In this document: piece by piece, positions 6,593 through 14,866 of the stretch | Numbering within the stretch: position 1 is the first letter of the stretch | How the letters are laid out: every line of letters starts with the position of its first letter | From: DATHGT01 sp035317605 | GTDB taxonomy: Bacteria > Methylomirabilota > Methylomirabilia > Rokubacteriales > CSP1-6 | Assembly (NCBI GenBank): GCA_035317605.1 | Contig: DATHGT010000285.1 | Span: 1 to 19,991, forward strand | Reading direction: 5' to 3' | Length of the DNA stretch: 19,991 nucleotides | Made by a program: the position numbers and the translations under genes | The notes under the pieces: generated by a model | What the model was told of the DNA's origin: nothing | Databases searched by the model: none | The model's input: the letters and a program-made list of their open reading frames with translations, nothing else

Positions 6593-7696
6593 TCAGCCCC
6601 AGACCTCGCGCGCGGTCTCGACGATGCGCCCGAGCTTGGCCCATTGCTCGTCCTCGGTCAGCACGTTGCCCTCTTCGGTGGAGGCGAAGCCGCACTGTGG
6701 GCTCAGACAGAGCTGATCCGGCGCGATATACCTGGTCGCCTCGTCGATCCGTCGCCTGAGCGCGTCCTTGTCCTCCAGCGTCCCGCTCTTCGAGGTCACC
6801 AGCCCGAGCACGACCTGCTTGTTCCCCTTCGGCAGGAAGCGCAGCGGCTCGAACCCGCCCGCGCGCTCGGTGTCGTACTCGAGGAAGTAGCCGTCAACGT
6901 TCACGGCGCCGAGCAGGGTCTCGGCCACCGGCTCGTAGCCGCCCTCGGAGATCCACGTCGAGCGGAAGTTGCCGCGGCACACGTGGGTGGTGATGGTCAT
7001 GTCCGCGGGGCGTCCCTCGATCGCGGTGTTGATCATGCGCGCGTAGATCGCGGGGAGCCCGGTGGGATCGTCGCCGCGCTGGCGGGCCTGCTCACGCTGC
7101 TCGGCGGAGCACAGGTATCCCCAGACCGTGTCGTCGAGCTGGAGATAGCGGCAGCCGGCGTCCGCGAACGCGCTCACGGCCTGGCGATACGTCCGGGCGA
7201 GATCGTCGAAGAACTGGTCGAGGTCGGGATACGCCTCGCGGCTGATCCCGCCGCGCCCGCCCCGGAAGTGCAGCACGCTCGGGCTCGGGATCGCCATCTT
7301 GGGGACGGCCCGCGCGTGAGCTTTCAGGAATCGAAAGTGGTCGAGCATCGGGTGGCCCGAGAACCCGAGCCTGCCGACCACGCGCACGCCCTCCGCCCGG
7401 GTCTGCACGCCCTGGAACTGGATGCCCTGGCTCGTCGTGAAGCCCTCGACGCCGTCCAGACCCTTGAGAAAGTCGAAGTGCCACCACGAGCGCCGGAACT
7501 CGCCGTCGGTCACGGCCTGGAGGCCGACCTCTTCCTGCTTGCGGACGAGACGCTCGATCTCGGCGTCCTCGATCGCCCGCAGCGCTTCGGCGGTGATCTC
7601 CCCGCGCTCCCGCCTGGCCCGGGCGTCCTTGAGCGCCGGCGGACGCAACAGGCTGCCGACCTGATCGGCCCGAAACGGCGGCCTCATCCTCTGCAT
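6593..7696 (-). CDS. MetE C-terminal-like (cobalamin-independent methionine synthase II) protein
   Basis: A 367-residue single-barrel protein resembling only the catalytic half of MetE, which is about twice as long. FRADQVGSLLRPPAL is the typical start of the stand-alone family. The zinc ligands are in place: His238 and Cys240 in THVCRGNF, Glu273 in FLEYD and Cys335 in SPQCGFAS. LQLDDTVWGYL (about 185-195) is the conserved barrel segment. Such proteins bind zinc to activate a thiol for methyl or alkyl transfer; some relatives are epoxyalkane:CoM transferases, and many are uncharacterised. It is the first gene of the minus-strand cluster, so a role beside MmgE/PrpD and the CoA-transferase is more likely than housekeeping methionine synthesis. 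ATG 7687 is an alternative start; the longer open frame upstream runs into the divergent promoter region and is not believed. Confidence 0.85.
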   Translation of the reverse strand: MQRMRPPFRADQVGSLLRPPALKDARARRERGEITAEALRAIEDAEIERLVRKQEEVGLQAVTDGEFRRSWWHFDFLKGLDGVEGFTTSQGIQFQGVQTRAEGVRVVGRLGFSGHPMLDHFRFLKAHARAVPKMAIPSPSVLHFRGGRGGISREAYPDLDQFFDDLARTYRQAVSAFADAGCRYLQLDDTVWGYLCSAEQREQARQRGDDPTGLPAIYARMINTAIEGRPADMTITTHVCRGNFRSTWISEGGYEPVAETLLGAVNVDGYFLEYDTERAGGFEPLRFLPKGNKQVVLGLVTSKSGTLEDKDALRRRIDEATRYIAPDQLCLSPQCGFASTEEGNVLTEDEQWAKLGRIVETAREVWG

Positions 7697-7763
7697 GGCT
7701 CCGGATTCTACTCCGCTATACTCGCGCCCGACGGCGCGCCGCTCGCGATACGGAGGACGGTCA
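7697..7763. promoter_or_regulatory. Divergent promoter region between the MetE-like operon and the ABC importer
   Basis: This 67-base gap separates two divergent transcription units and must contain or overlap both promoters. TATACT at 7717-7722 is a good -10 hexamer for the rightward importer genes, about 41 bases before the ATG. On the minus strand TAGAAT (7710-7705) lies 8 bases before ATG 7696 and would give a very short or absent leader. Neither has a recognisable -35. GGAGG at 7752-7756 is the ribosome binding site of the rightward gene. Confidence 0.4.
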
Positions 7764-8792
7764 ATGCCCGCAAGAATCGCCATGGTCGTGGCCTTTGCCG
7801 CGTGGATGCTGCTCCTGGGGGGACCGGCCGCGGGGCAAGGCAGCCTGAACGTCTACTGCAGTGTCCAGCTCGAGTGGTGCCAGACGCTGGCCAACGAGTT
7901 CACCCGCCAGAGCGGGATCAAGGTCGCGATCACCAACAAGGGCTCGGGCGAAGTCTTCGCCCAGATCAAGGCCGAGGCGGGCAACCCGAAAGCCGACGCC
8001 TGGTTCGGGGGCACCGGCGATCCGCACCTTCAGGCGGCCGAGGAAGGGTTGACGACCCCGTACCGGTCGCCCAACCTTGCGCAGCTGCACCCGTGGGCCG
8101 TGAAGCAAGCCGAGCAGTCCGGCTATCGCACGGTCGGCATCTACATGGGCGCGCTCGGCTTCAGCTACAACACCGAGCTGTTCAAGAAGAAGAACCTCAC
8201 TCCGCCCCGGTGCTGGGCCGATCTGCTCCAGCCCGCTCTCAAGGGCGAGGTGCAGATGGCGAATCCGGCGTCGTCGGGAACCGCGTACACCGCCGTCGCC
8301 ACGATCGTGCAGCTGATGGGCGAGACCAAGGGGTTCGAGTACCTCAAGAAGCTCCACGCGAACATCAACCAGTACACGAAGTCGGGGGTGGCGCCGGTCA
8401 AGGCCGTCGCGCGCGGGGAGACGCTGGTCGGGGTCAGCTTCGTGCACGACGTGGTCACCGAGATGGTGGCGGGATTTCCGGTCTTGGGCGTCACGCCGTG
8501 CGAGGGCACGGGCTACGAGATCGGCTCGCTCAGCGTGGTCAACGGCGCGCGCAACCTCGAGGGCGCCAAGAAGTTCGCGGACTGGGCGCTGACCGCTCCG
8601 GCCCAGGCGCTGGGAGCGCGCAGCAAGCAGTTCCAGACGCCGTCCAATCGTAGCGCGGAGATTCCGAAGGAAGCGCCCAAGCTCGGGGACATCAAGCTGA
8701 TCGAGTACGACTTCAAGAAGTACGGCTCGTCGGCCGAGCGGCGGCGGCTGCTCGACAAGTGGGACAAGGAGGTCAACGCGCTGCCGCGCTGA
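7764..8792 (+). CDS. Periplasmic substrate-binding protein of an ABC importer (AfuA/PhnS-like)
   Basis: A 342-residue secreted protein. Residues 1-24 form a signal peptide (MPARIAMVVAFAAWMLLLGG, cut near PAAG-Q). The mature part has the cluster D fold features LNVYCSVQLEWCQTLANEF, KADAWFGGTGDPHLQAAEEG and YMGALGFSYNTELFKKKNL. It resembles the binding proteins annotated as iron(III) or 2-aminoethylphosphonate type. The adjacent tyrosine pair that binds iron in FbpA is not seen in the corresponding region (SFVHDVVTEMVAG), so an organic anion is at least as likely as iron. The ATG at 7764 is chosen because GGAGG precedes it by 7 bases and the signal peptide starts there. The permease gene follows after 7 bases. 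Confidence 0.85.
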   Translation: MPARIAMVVAFAAWMLLLGGPAAGQGSLNVYCSVQLEWCQTLANEFTRQSGIKVAITNKGSGEVFAQIKAEAGNPKADAWFGGTGDPHLQAAEEGLTTPYRSPNLAQLHPWAVKQAEQSGYRTVGIYMGALGFSYNTELFKKKNLTPPRCWADLLQPALKGEVQMANPASSGTAYTAVATIVQLMGETKGFEYLKKLHANINQYTKSGVAPVKAVARGETLVGVSFVHDVVTEMVAGFPVLGVTPCEGTGYEIGSLSVVNGARNLEGAKKFADWALTAPAQALGARSKQFQTPSNRSAEIPKEAPKLGDIKLIEYDFKKYGSSAERRRLLDKWDKEVNALPR

Positions 8793-8799
8793 GACCGAC

Positions 8800-10605
8800 G
8801 TGCTCGCCTTCAGCGCGCTGCTGACCTTCGTTCTCGTCCTCCTCGCCGCCGAGGCGCTGGCCCGCCGCGGCGCGCTGCGCGGCGATCGCTTCGCGGTGGC
8901 CAGCCTCCTGACCATCGCGCTGCTCGTCGCGGTCTTCGTGTTCCTGCCGCTCTCCAAGGTGATGGCGGCGGCGGTTCAGGGCGCGGGCGGGAGGATCGAT
9001 CTGCCCGCGTTCGCGTCACGGCTCACCGCCGAAAAGATCTGGACCCTCGCGTGCCTCAGCTCGGCGCGAAGCTGCGGGGTGGCCTGGAACACGCTCGCGC
9101 TCGCGCTGATCACCGCGGCGGGCACGACGCTGCTGGGACTCGTGCTCGCGCTGCTCGTCACCCGCACCGCGCTGCCGCTGAGACGGGTCGCGCGGCTGCT
9201 CGCCGTGCTGCCGGTCATCACGCCGCCGTTCGTGATCGGGCTCGCGATCATCCTGATCTGCGGCCGCTCCGGCTTGATCAACGCGCTGCTGGAGACGTGG
9301 CTCGGCGTGCCGCCGTCGCGCTGGATCTACGGCCTCCCCGGCTTGCTGCTCGCCCAGCTCTTCGCGTTCACGCCGATCGCGTTCCTCGTGCTGATCGGCG
9401 TGGTCGAGGGCGTGAGCCCGACGCTCGAAGAAGCCGGTCAGACGCTGGGCGGGCGGTCGATCCACGTGCTGAGAACGGTCTCGCTGCCGCTCATGGCTCC
9501 GGGGCTGGCCAACGCGTTCCTGGTCGGATTCGTGGAGAGCATCGCCGACTTCGGCAACCCGCTGGTGCTGGGCGGCAGCTTCAACGTGCTCGCGACCGAG
9601 GTCTACTTCGCGCTGGTCGGCGCGCAGTACGATCAGGGCCGCGCGGCCGCGCTCGCGATCGTCCTGCTCGCCATGGCTCTCGGCGCGTTCCTCGTCCAGC
9701 AGCGCGTGCTGAGCGGCCGCGCGTTCACGAGCGTCACCGGCAAGGGCGACGCGGGGATTCCGCTGCCCCTGCCCCGCGGACTCGTCAGGACGCTCCAGGC
9801 CGTGGCGTTCCCGTGGCTCGCCTTCACGATCGTGGTCTACGGCATGGCGCTGGCCGGCGGCTTCGTCGCGATCTGGGGCCGCGATCACTCGCTCACGCTG
9901 CGTCACTTCGTGAAGGCCTTCGGCGTTGAGTGGGGACCAGCGGGATGGCTCTGGACCGGCGGCGCCTGGAACTCGCTCTGGAACACCCTGCGGCTCTCGG
10001 CCGTCGCCGCGCCGCTGAGCGCGGCCGTCGGCTTGCTCGCCGCGTATCTCCTGCACCGCACCCGCTTCGCCGGCCGGCGTGCGTTCGAGTTCGGCACGCT
10101 GCTGAGCTTCGCGGTGCCGGGCACGGTCATCGGCATCGCCTACGTGCTCGCGTTCAACGCGCCGCCCATCGAGCTGACCGGGTCAGGCCTCATCATCGTG
10201 ATCTGCCTGGTGTTCCGGAACATGCCGGTCGGCGTGCGCGGCGGGCTCGCCAGTCTCGAGCAGATCGATCGCTCGCTCGACGAGGCCTCGAGCACGCTGG
10301 GCGCGGGCGGCTTCACCACCGTGCGGCGCGTGCTGCTGCCGCTGGTCAAGCCGGCGCTTGTCGGCGCGCTCGTCTACGGCTTCGTGCGCTCGGTGACGAC
10401 CGTGAGCGCGGTGATCTTCCTGATCTCCGGTGATACCGACATGGCCACGACCTACATCATCGGCCGCGTGGTCAACGGCGACTACGGGGTCGCCATCGCG
10501 TACTCGGCCGTGCTGATCGTGCTGATGGTCGCGGTCATCGTGGTCATCCAGCGGCTCGTGGGCGTCCGCGCCGTGGGCGCGCGCGGGGCCGAGAGCGTGC
10601 CATGA
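8800..10605 (+). CDS. ABC importer permease, two fused membrane domains (FbpB-like)
   Basis: A 601-residue integral membrane protein with about 12 predicted membrane segments in two similar halves. Each half carries the cytoplasmic EAA-type loop that docks on the ATPase: EEAGQTLGGRSIHVLRTVSLP (about 210-230, with LEEAG at its start) and DEASSTLGAGGFTTVRRVLL (494-513). Two permease domains in one chain are normal for FbpB/AfuB and PhnV/U-type systems, so no partner permease is needed. The GTG start at 8800 is 7 bases after the binding-protein stop and has no close Shine-Dalgarno sequence, suggesting translational coupling. Its stop TGA at 10603-10605 overlaps an ATG (ATGA), although that ATG leads only to an 11-codon frame (see repeat). 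Confidence 0.88.
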   Translation: MLAFSALLTFVLVLLAAEALARRGALRGDRFAVASLLTIALLVAVFVFLPLSKVMAAAVQGAGGRIDLPAFASRLTAEKIWTLACLSSARSCGVAWNTLALALITAAGTTLLGLVLALLVTRTALPLRRVARLLAVLPVITPPFVIGLAIILICGRSGLINALLETWLGVPPSRWIYGLPGLLLAQLFAFTPIAFLVLIGVVEGVSPTLEEAGQTLGGRSIHVLRTVSLPLMAPGLANAFLVGFVESIADFGNPLVLGGSFNVLATEVYFALVGAQYDQGRAAALAIVLLAMALGAFLVQQRVLSGRAFTSVTGKGDAGIPLPLPRGLVRTLQAVAFPWLAFTIVVYGMALAGGFVAIWGRDHSLTLRHFVKAFGVEWGPAGWLWTGGAWNSLWNTLRLSAVAAPLSAAVGLLAAYLLHRTRFAGRRAFEFGTLLSFAVPGTVIGIAYVLAFNAPPIELTGSGLIIVICLVFRNMPVGVRGGLASLEQIDRSLDEASSTLGAGGFTTVRRVLLPLVKPALVGALVYGFVRSVTTVSAVIFLISGDTDMATTYIIGRVVNGDYGVAIAYSAVLIVLMVAVIVVIQRLVGVRAVGARGAESVP

Positions 10606-10653
10606 GCGCCGCGGGCGGCGCTGCGAGCGCGTCGTGACCGGGGCGAGCGTGCC

Positions 10654-10668
<15 letters not shown>
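10593..10668 (+). repeat. Pair of 24-bp direct repeats, 52 bases apart, at the permease/ATPase junction
   Basis: The 24 bases beginning GAGCGTGCCATGAGCGCC occur at 10593-10616 and identically at 10645-10668. Each copy contains the same upstream sequence and ATG with the first five codons (MSAAG). The first copy overlaps the permease stop as ATGA but reads into TGA after 11 codons (10602-10637). The second copy opens the real ATPase gene, shifted one base in frame relative to the first. This looks like a local tandem duplication that separated the ATPase start from the permease stop. Confidence 0.85.
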
Positions 10669-11700
<1,032 letters not shown>

Positions 11701-11741
11701 CCGCCGTCGCTTTTCGCGCGCGTCGAGATCGCGCGATCCGG

Positions 11742-11747
11742 TAAGAT
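11742..11747 (+). promoter_or_regulatory. Possible -10 element giving a leaderless message for the REC-PAS gene
   Basis: TAAGAT sits 6 bases before the ATG at 11754, the distance at which transcription would start on or next to the start codon. No Shine-Dalgarno sequence is present. No convincing -35 was found, so this is only suggestive. Confidence 0.3.
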
Positions 11748-11753
11748 TCGCCG

Positions 11754-13226
11754 ATGCCGATGCCCGGCCGGGTTCTGATCGTCGACGACACCGACGACTC
11801 GCGCGAGCTCGCGGTGACCATCCTCCAGCACGCCGGCTTCGCTGTCACCGCGGCGGCGACCGGCGCGGAGGCGCTCGCGGCGGCTCGCGCGGGCGGTCCC
11901 GACACGATCGTGCTCGACGTTCAGCTCCCCGACTTCGACGGCTTCGAGGTGTGCCGCCGGCTCAAGGCCGACCCGGGCACCACCGCAATCCCGGTGCTCT
12001 TCCTCTCGGCGACGCACACCGGCCTCGACGCGCGCCGGCACGGCGTGCAGAGCGGCGCCCAGGGGTATCTCACGAAGCCCTACGAGCCGGTCGAGCTGGT
12101 GTCGGCGGTGAGGAACCTCGTGCGCCTCCGCGAGGTGGAGGCGGCGAAGGAGCAGCTTCGCAACCTCGGAAACAACCTGCCCAGCGGCGTCATCTACCAG
12201 GTGGTTCGTCGGCCCGACGGCTCGAACTACTTCCCGTACATCAGCTCGGGGCTTGAACACGTGTTCGGCGTCAGCGCGGAGGAAGCCATGCGGGATGCCG
12301 GCCTCGTGTACCGGCTGGTCGTGCCGGAAGACCTGGAGCGCATCCGCGCCGCCGGAGACGAGTCGATCCGCACCGGTGATCCGATGGACGTCGAGTACCG
12401 TCTGCGCACCCCGGAAGGAGCCCTCCGCTGGTTCAACCTGCGCGGGCGGCCGAGCCGACTCGCGGACGGCTCCACGCTGTGGGACGTGGTCGCGCTCGAC
12501 ATCACCGACCGCAAGCAGGTGGAGGAGCTGCTGCGCCAGCACCAAACGCAGCTCCGCGAGGTGGCCGACGACCTCCGACGCTCGGAAGAGCGCTATCGCC
12601 GGCTCTTCGAGCGCAGCTTCGTGGGCATCTTCCGGACCCGGCCGGACGGCGTGGTCGTGGACTGCAACCACGCGTTCGCCCGCATCCTCGGATACGGCAG
12701 CGCCGACGAGGCCCGCGGGAACAGCGTGCTCCCGCACTACGCGACCCCGGCCGATCGCGACATGGTGGTGGCCAAGATCGCGGCGGGCCAGGAGGTCGTG
12801 GAGGCCGAGCTGACCGGGCGGCGGCTCGACGGCTCGCTGGTCCCGGTGGCCATGAGCGTCCGCCGCATCGTCGAGCCCGACGGACCCATTCACGAAGGCA
12901 CGCTCGTCGACCTCACCGACCGCAAACGCGCCGAGGAGGCGACCGCGCTCCGCTCGGTGGCGGAGCTCGCCAACGCGGCCGCCCACGAGATCAACAATCC
13001 CCTGGCCGTCGTGATCGGGCAGCTCGCGATGATCGAGAAGGGCCGTGACGTCGCCGAGGGCATCCAGCGGGTGCGGACGGCGGCGCTCCGCATCCGCGAC
13101 ATCGTCAATCACATGACGAAGATCACCCGCCTCGAATGGCCGGAGGCCGCGTCGCCCGCGCTGCCGCGGATGCTCGACCTGCGCCGCTCCGGCGCCGCCG
13201 ACGATACGGGCCCCGGCTCGGGTTGA
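11754..13226 (+). CDS. REC-PAS-PAS-HisKA signalling protein lacking the ATPase domain
   Basis: A 490-residue cytoplasmic protein. Residues 5-125 form a receiver domain with the acidic pair Asp11/Asp12, phospho-acceptor Asp55 (IVLDVQLPDFDGFEV), Ser85 and Lys108 all present. Two PAS domains follow: about 140-258, ending LDITDRKQ, and about 275-393, starting SEERYRRLFERSFVGIF and ending VDLTDRKR. Residues about 400-460 are a HisKA dimerisation helix pair with the H-box AAAHEINNPLAVV, phospho-accepting His411. A histidine kinase would continue with a HATPase domain (N, G1, F, G2 boxes), but the protein ends about 30 residues after HisKA, and the next gene starts 50 bases later, leaving no room for it. 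It may receive phosphate from another kinase, act as a scaffold, or be a truncated kinase. No partner regulator is adjacent. ATG 11760 is an alternative start. Confidence 0.88.
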   Translation: MPMPGRVLIVDDTDDSRELAVTILQHAGFAVTAAATGAEALAAARAGGPDTIVLDVQLPDFDGFEVCRRLKADPGTTAIPVLFLSATHTGLDARRHGVQSGAQGYLTKPYEPVELVSAVRNLVRLREVEAAKEQLRNLGNNLPSGVIYQVVRRPDGSNYFPYISSGLEHVFGVSAEEAMRDAGLVYRLVVPEDLERIRAAGDESIRTGDPMDVEYRLRTPEGALRWFNLRGRPSRLADGSTLWDVVALDITDRKQVEELLRQHQTQLREVADDLRRSEERYRRLFERSFVGIFRTRPDGVVVDCNHAFARILGYGSADEARGNSVLPHYATPADRDMVVAKIAAGQEVVEAELTGRRLDGSLVPVAMSVRRIVEPDGPIHEGTLVDLTDRKRAEEATALRSVAELANAAAHEINNPLAVVIGQLAMIEKGRDVAEGIQRVRTAALRIRDIVNHMTKITRLEWPEAASPALPRMLDLRRSGAADDTGPGSG

Positions 13227-13276
13227 CGCGTGATCATCCCCGCCGCATCATGACGGGCGAACGAGAGGAGGGCGCG

Positions 13277-13873
13277 ATGGACGCCAAACAGCTCTTCCTG
13301 GACCAGCATGGTGCGGTGCACTCCGCCAACGTCGCCGGCAACAAGGCCTCCGGGGCCGAGCGCGCGTTCGCCGGTCTCACCGACGAGCAGATGCGCGTGC
13401 GCCCGCGCGAGGATCTCAACTCGCTGGCGTGGCTCATGTGGCACATCGCGCGGGCCGAGGACATCTTTCTCAACCCGGTGCTCACCGGGCGAACGCAGGT
13501 GTTCGACGAGGGCTGGGCCGGAAAGCTCGGCATCACCCGGCGCGACTTCGGGATCGGCATGACGAGCCCGGAGGTCACCGAGCTGACGCGTCAGATCGAT
13601 CTCGCCGCGCTCCGCGACTATCGCGATACGGTCGGACGCCGCACGCGCGAGATCGTCGAGGGGTTCGACTGGGACGGGACCATCGCCGCCGAGGCGATGG
13701 AGAAGGCGGCGGCGCAGGGCGGCTTCGGGGTCCGCACCGAGGGCGTGGTCAAGATCTTCACGGGCCGGCCGCGCGCCATGATTCTCAGCGGCATCGCGCT
13801 CATGCACCCGGCGACGCACATCGGCGAGGCGGCGACCGTCCGCAGCGCCGGAGGCTTCGGGACGGGGGTCTAG
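13277..13873 (+). CDS. DinB-fold (DinB_2-like) putative metal-dependent protein
   Basis: A 198-residue predicted four-helix-bundle protein. LNSLAWLMWHIARAEDIFLN (48-67) and ALMHPATHIGEA (174-185) carry the spaced histidines (His56, His177, His181) that form the metal site in DinB/YfiT proteins. Relatives include bacillithiol/mycothiol-dependent S-transferases and maleylpyruvate isomerase, but most are uncharacterised and no cosubstrate can be assigned. GAGGAGG 6 bases before the ATG fixes the start, although an in-frame ATG at 13250 also exists. Its stop codon TAG is directly followed by the ATG of the dioxygenase gene, so the two are likely translated from one message. Confidence 0.75.
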   Translation: MDAKQLFLDQHGAVHSANVAGNKASGAERAFAGLTDEQMRVRPREDLNSLAWLMWHIARAEDIFLNPVLTGRTQVFDEGWAGKLGITRRDFGIGMTSPEVTELTRQIDLAALRDYRDTVGRRTREIVEGFDWDGTIAAEAMEKAAAQGGFGVRTEGVVKIFTGRPRAMILSGIALMHPATHIGEAATVRSAGGFGTGV

Positions 13874-14782
13874 ATGTTCACCGTCGAACCGACCGGCGAG
13901 ATTCTCGGCGCGACCGTGCGCGGGATCGATCTGTCGCGACCCCTGAGCGACGACGATTTCGGATCGATCCTCGTGGCGCTCGGCGCGCATGGCGTCCTGT
14001 GCTTCCCCGGCCAGACGCTCGACGCCGCGGCGCTCCGCGACTTCTCGCGGCGGTTCGGTGAGATCCAGGCGACGTCGGGCGAGTTCCACGACCCGGACGT
14101 GCCGGAGGTCGGCATCCTCTCGAACGTCATCGAGAACGGCCGGCCCATCGGGCTGGCCGACGCCGGCCAGGACTGGCACACCGACATGTCCTACAACCAG
14201 ACCATCGGCTTCGTGAACGTGCTGCACGCGGTGAAGGTGCCGCGGCGCGACGGCCGTGTGCTCGGCGGCACCGCGTTCGTCAACACCCGCGCGGCCTACG
14301 ACGATCTGCCGTCCGAGGTCAAGCGGCGGCTCGAGGGCATGACGGCCACCCACGACTTCAACAAGTTCTGGGAGAACATGCGCCAGCGCCCGGGCAGCCG
14401 GCGCGGCCCCCTCACCGACGAGCAGCGCCGCCGCCGCCCGCCGGTCGTCCATCCCGTCTTCCTCACCCATCCGATCACGGGACGGCGGGTGCTCTACTGC
14501 AATCCCGGCTACGCCATCCGCATCAACGAGCTGAGCGAAGCCGAGAGCGACACGATGCTCGCCACGCTCATCGAGCATCAGCTCCAGGAGAAGTTCCAGC
14601 ACGTCCACACGTGGACGGTCGGTGACGTGCTGATGTGGGATCACCTCGGCACCCTTCACAACGCCATCGCCGACTACCGCCCCGACGAGCCGCGCCTGAT
14701 GAAGCGCTGCCAGGTGATGGCCGACAAGATCTTCGACCCGGACTTCCAGCGCAGGTTCCTCCCCGAGCCGGCCGCGCGGTAG
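13874..14782 (+). CDS. TauD/TfdA-family Fe(II)/2-oxoglutarate dioxygenase
   Basis: A 302-residue dioxygenase. The N-terminal segment (GEILGATVRGIDLSRPLSDD, then GVLCFPGQ) is typical of the TauD/TfdA family. The iron ligands are His102 and Asp104 in DWHTDMSYN and His262 in GTLHNAIADY; Arg274 or Arg278 (PRLMKRCQV) should hold the 2-oxoglutarate carboxylate. All catalytic residues are present, and length matches the family. Known members hydroxylate sulfonates, aryloxyacetates, amino acids or quaternary amines, releasing CO2 and succinate; the substrate here is unknown. The ATG is directly adjacent to the DinB-fold stop (TAGATG), with no separate ribosome binding site, indicating coupling. Confidence 0.9.
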   Translation: MFTVEPTGEILGATVRGIDLSRPLSDDDFGSILVALGAHGVLCFPGQTLDAAALRDFSRRFGEIQATSGEFHDPDVPEVGILSNVIENGRPIGLADAGQDWHTDMSYNQTIGFVNVLHAVKVPRRDGRVLGGTAFVNTRAAYDDLPSEVKRRLEGMTATHDFNKFWENMRQRPGSRRGPLTDEQRRRRPPVVHPVFLTHPITGRRVLYCNPGYAIRINELSEAESDTMLATLIEHQLQEKFQHVHTWTVGDVLMWDHLGTLHNAIADYRPDEPRLMKRCQVMADKIFDPDFQRRFLPEPAAR

Positions 14783-14804
14783 CCCGCGAAATGGTTGTGG
14801 AGGA

Positions 14805-14827
14805 GCGCCACGGCTTTGCCGCGGCGC
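14805..14827 (+). terminator. Hairpin after the dioxygenase gene
   Basis: GCGCCACGGC (14805-14814) pairs with GCCGCGGCGC (14818-14827) with a single A/C mismatch around a TTT loop, 22 bases after the dioxygenase stop. The stem is very stable, but no T-run follows. It could be a factor-assisted terminator or a structured spacer. Confidence 0.45.
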
Positions 14828-14842
14828 GACGACGGGGGGCTT

Positions 14843-14866
14843 GGGGGGCCCGTGGCTAGGCCCCCC
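14843..14866 (+). promoter_or_regulatory. GC hairpin abutting the hydrolase start codon
   Basis: GGGGGGCC (14843-14850) and GGCCCCCC (14859-14866) form a perfect 8-bp stem with an 8-base loop, ending at the base before ATG 14867. In the mRNA it would occlude ribosome access to that ATG. It could be a regulatory structure or a terminator-like end of the preceding unit. A GTG at 14852 lies within the loop. Confidence 0.45.

Noticed and set aside
5174..8653. 1159-codon plus-strand open frame
   Set aside because: It runs antisense through the MmgE/PrpD and MetE-like genes and out of frame into the binding-protein gene. Its product is Arg/Gly/Ala/His-rich without any domain; long antisense frames are expected at this G+C content.
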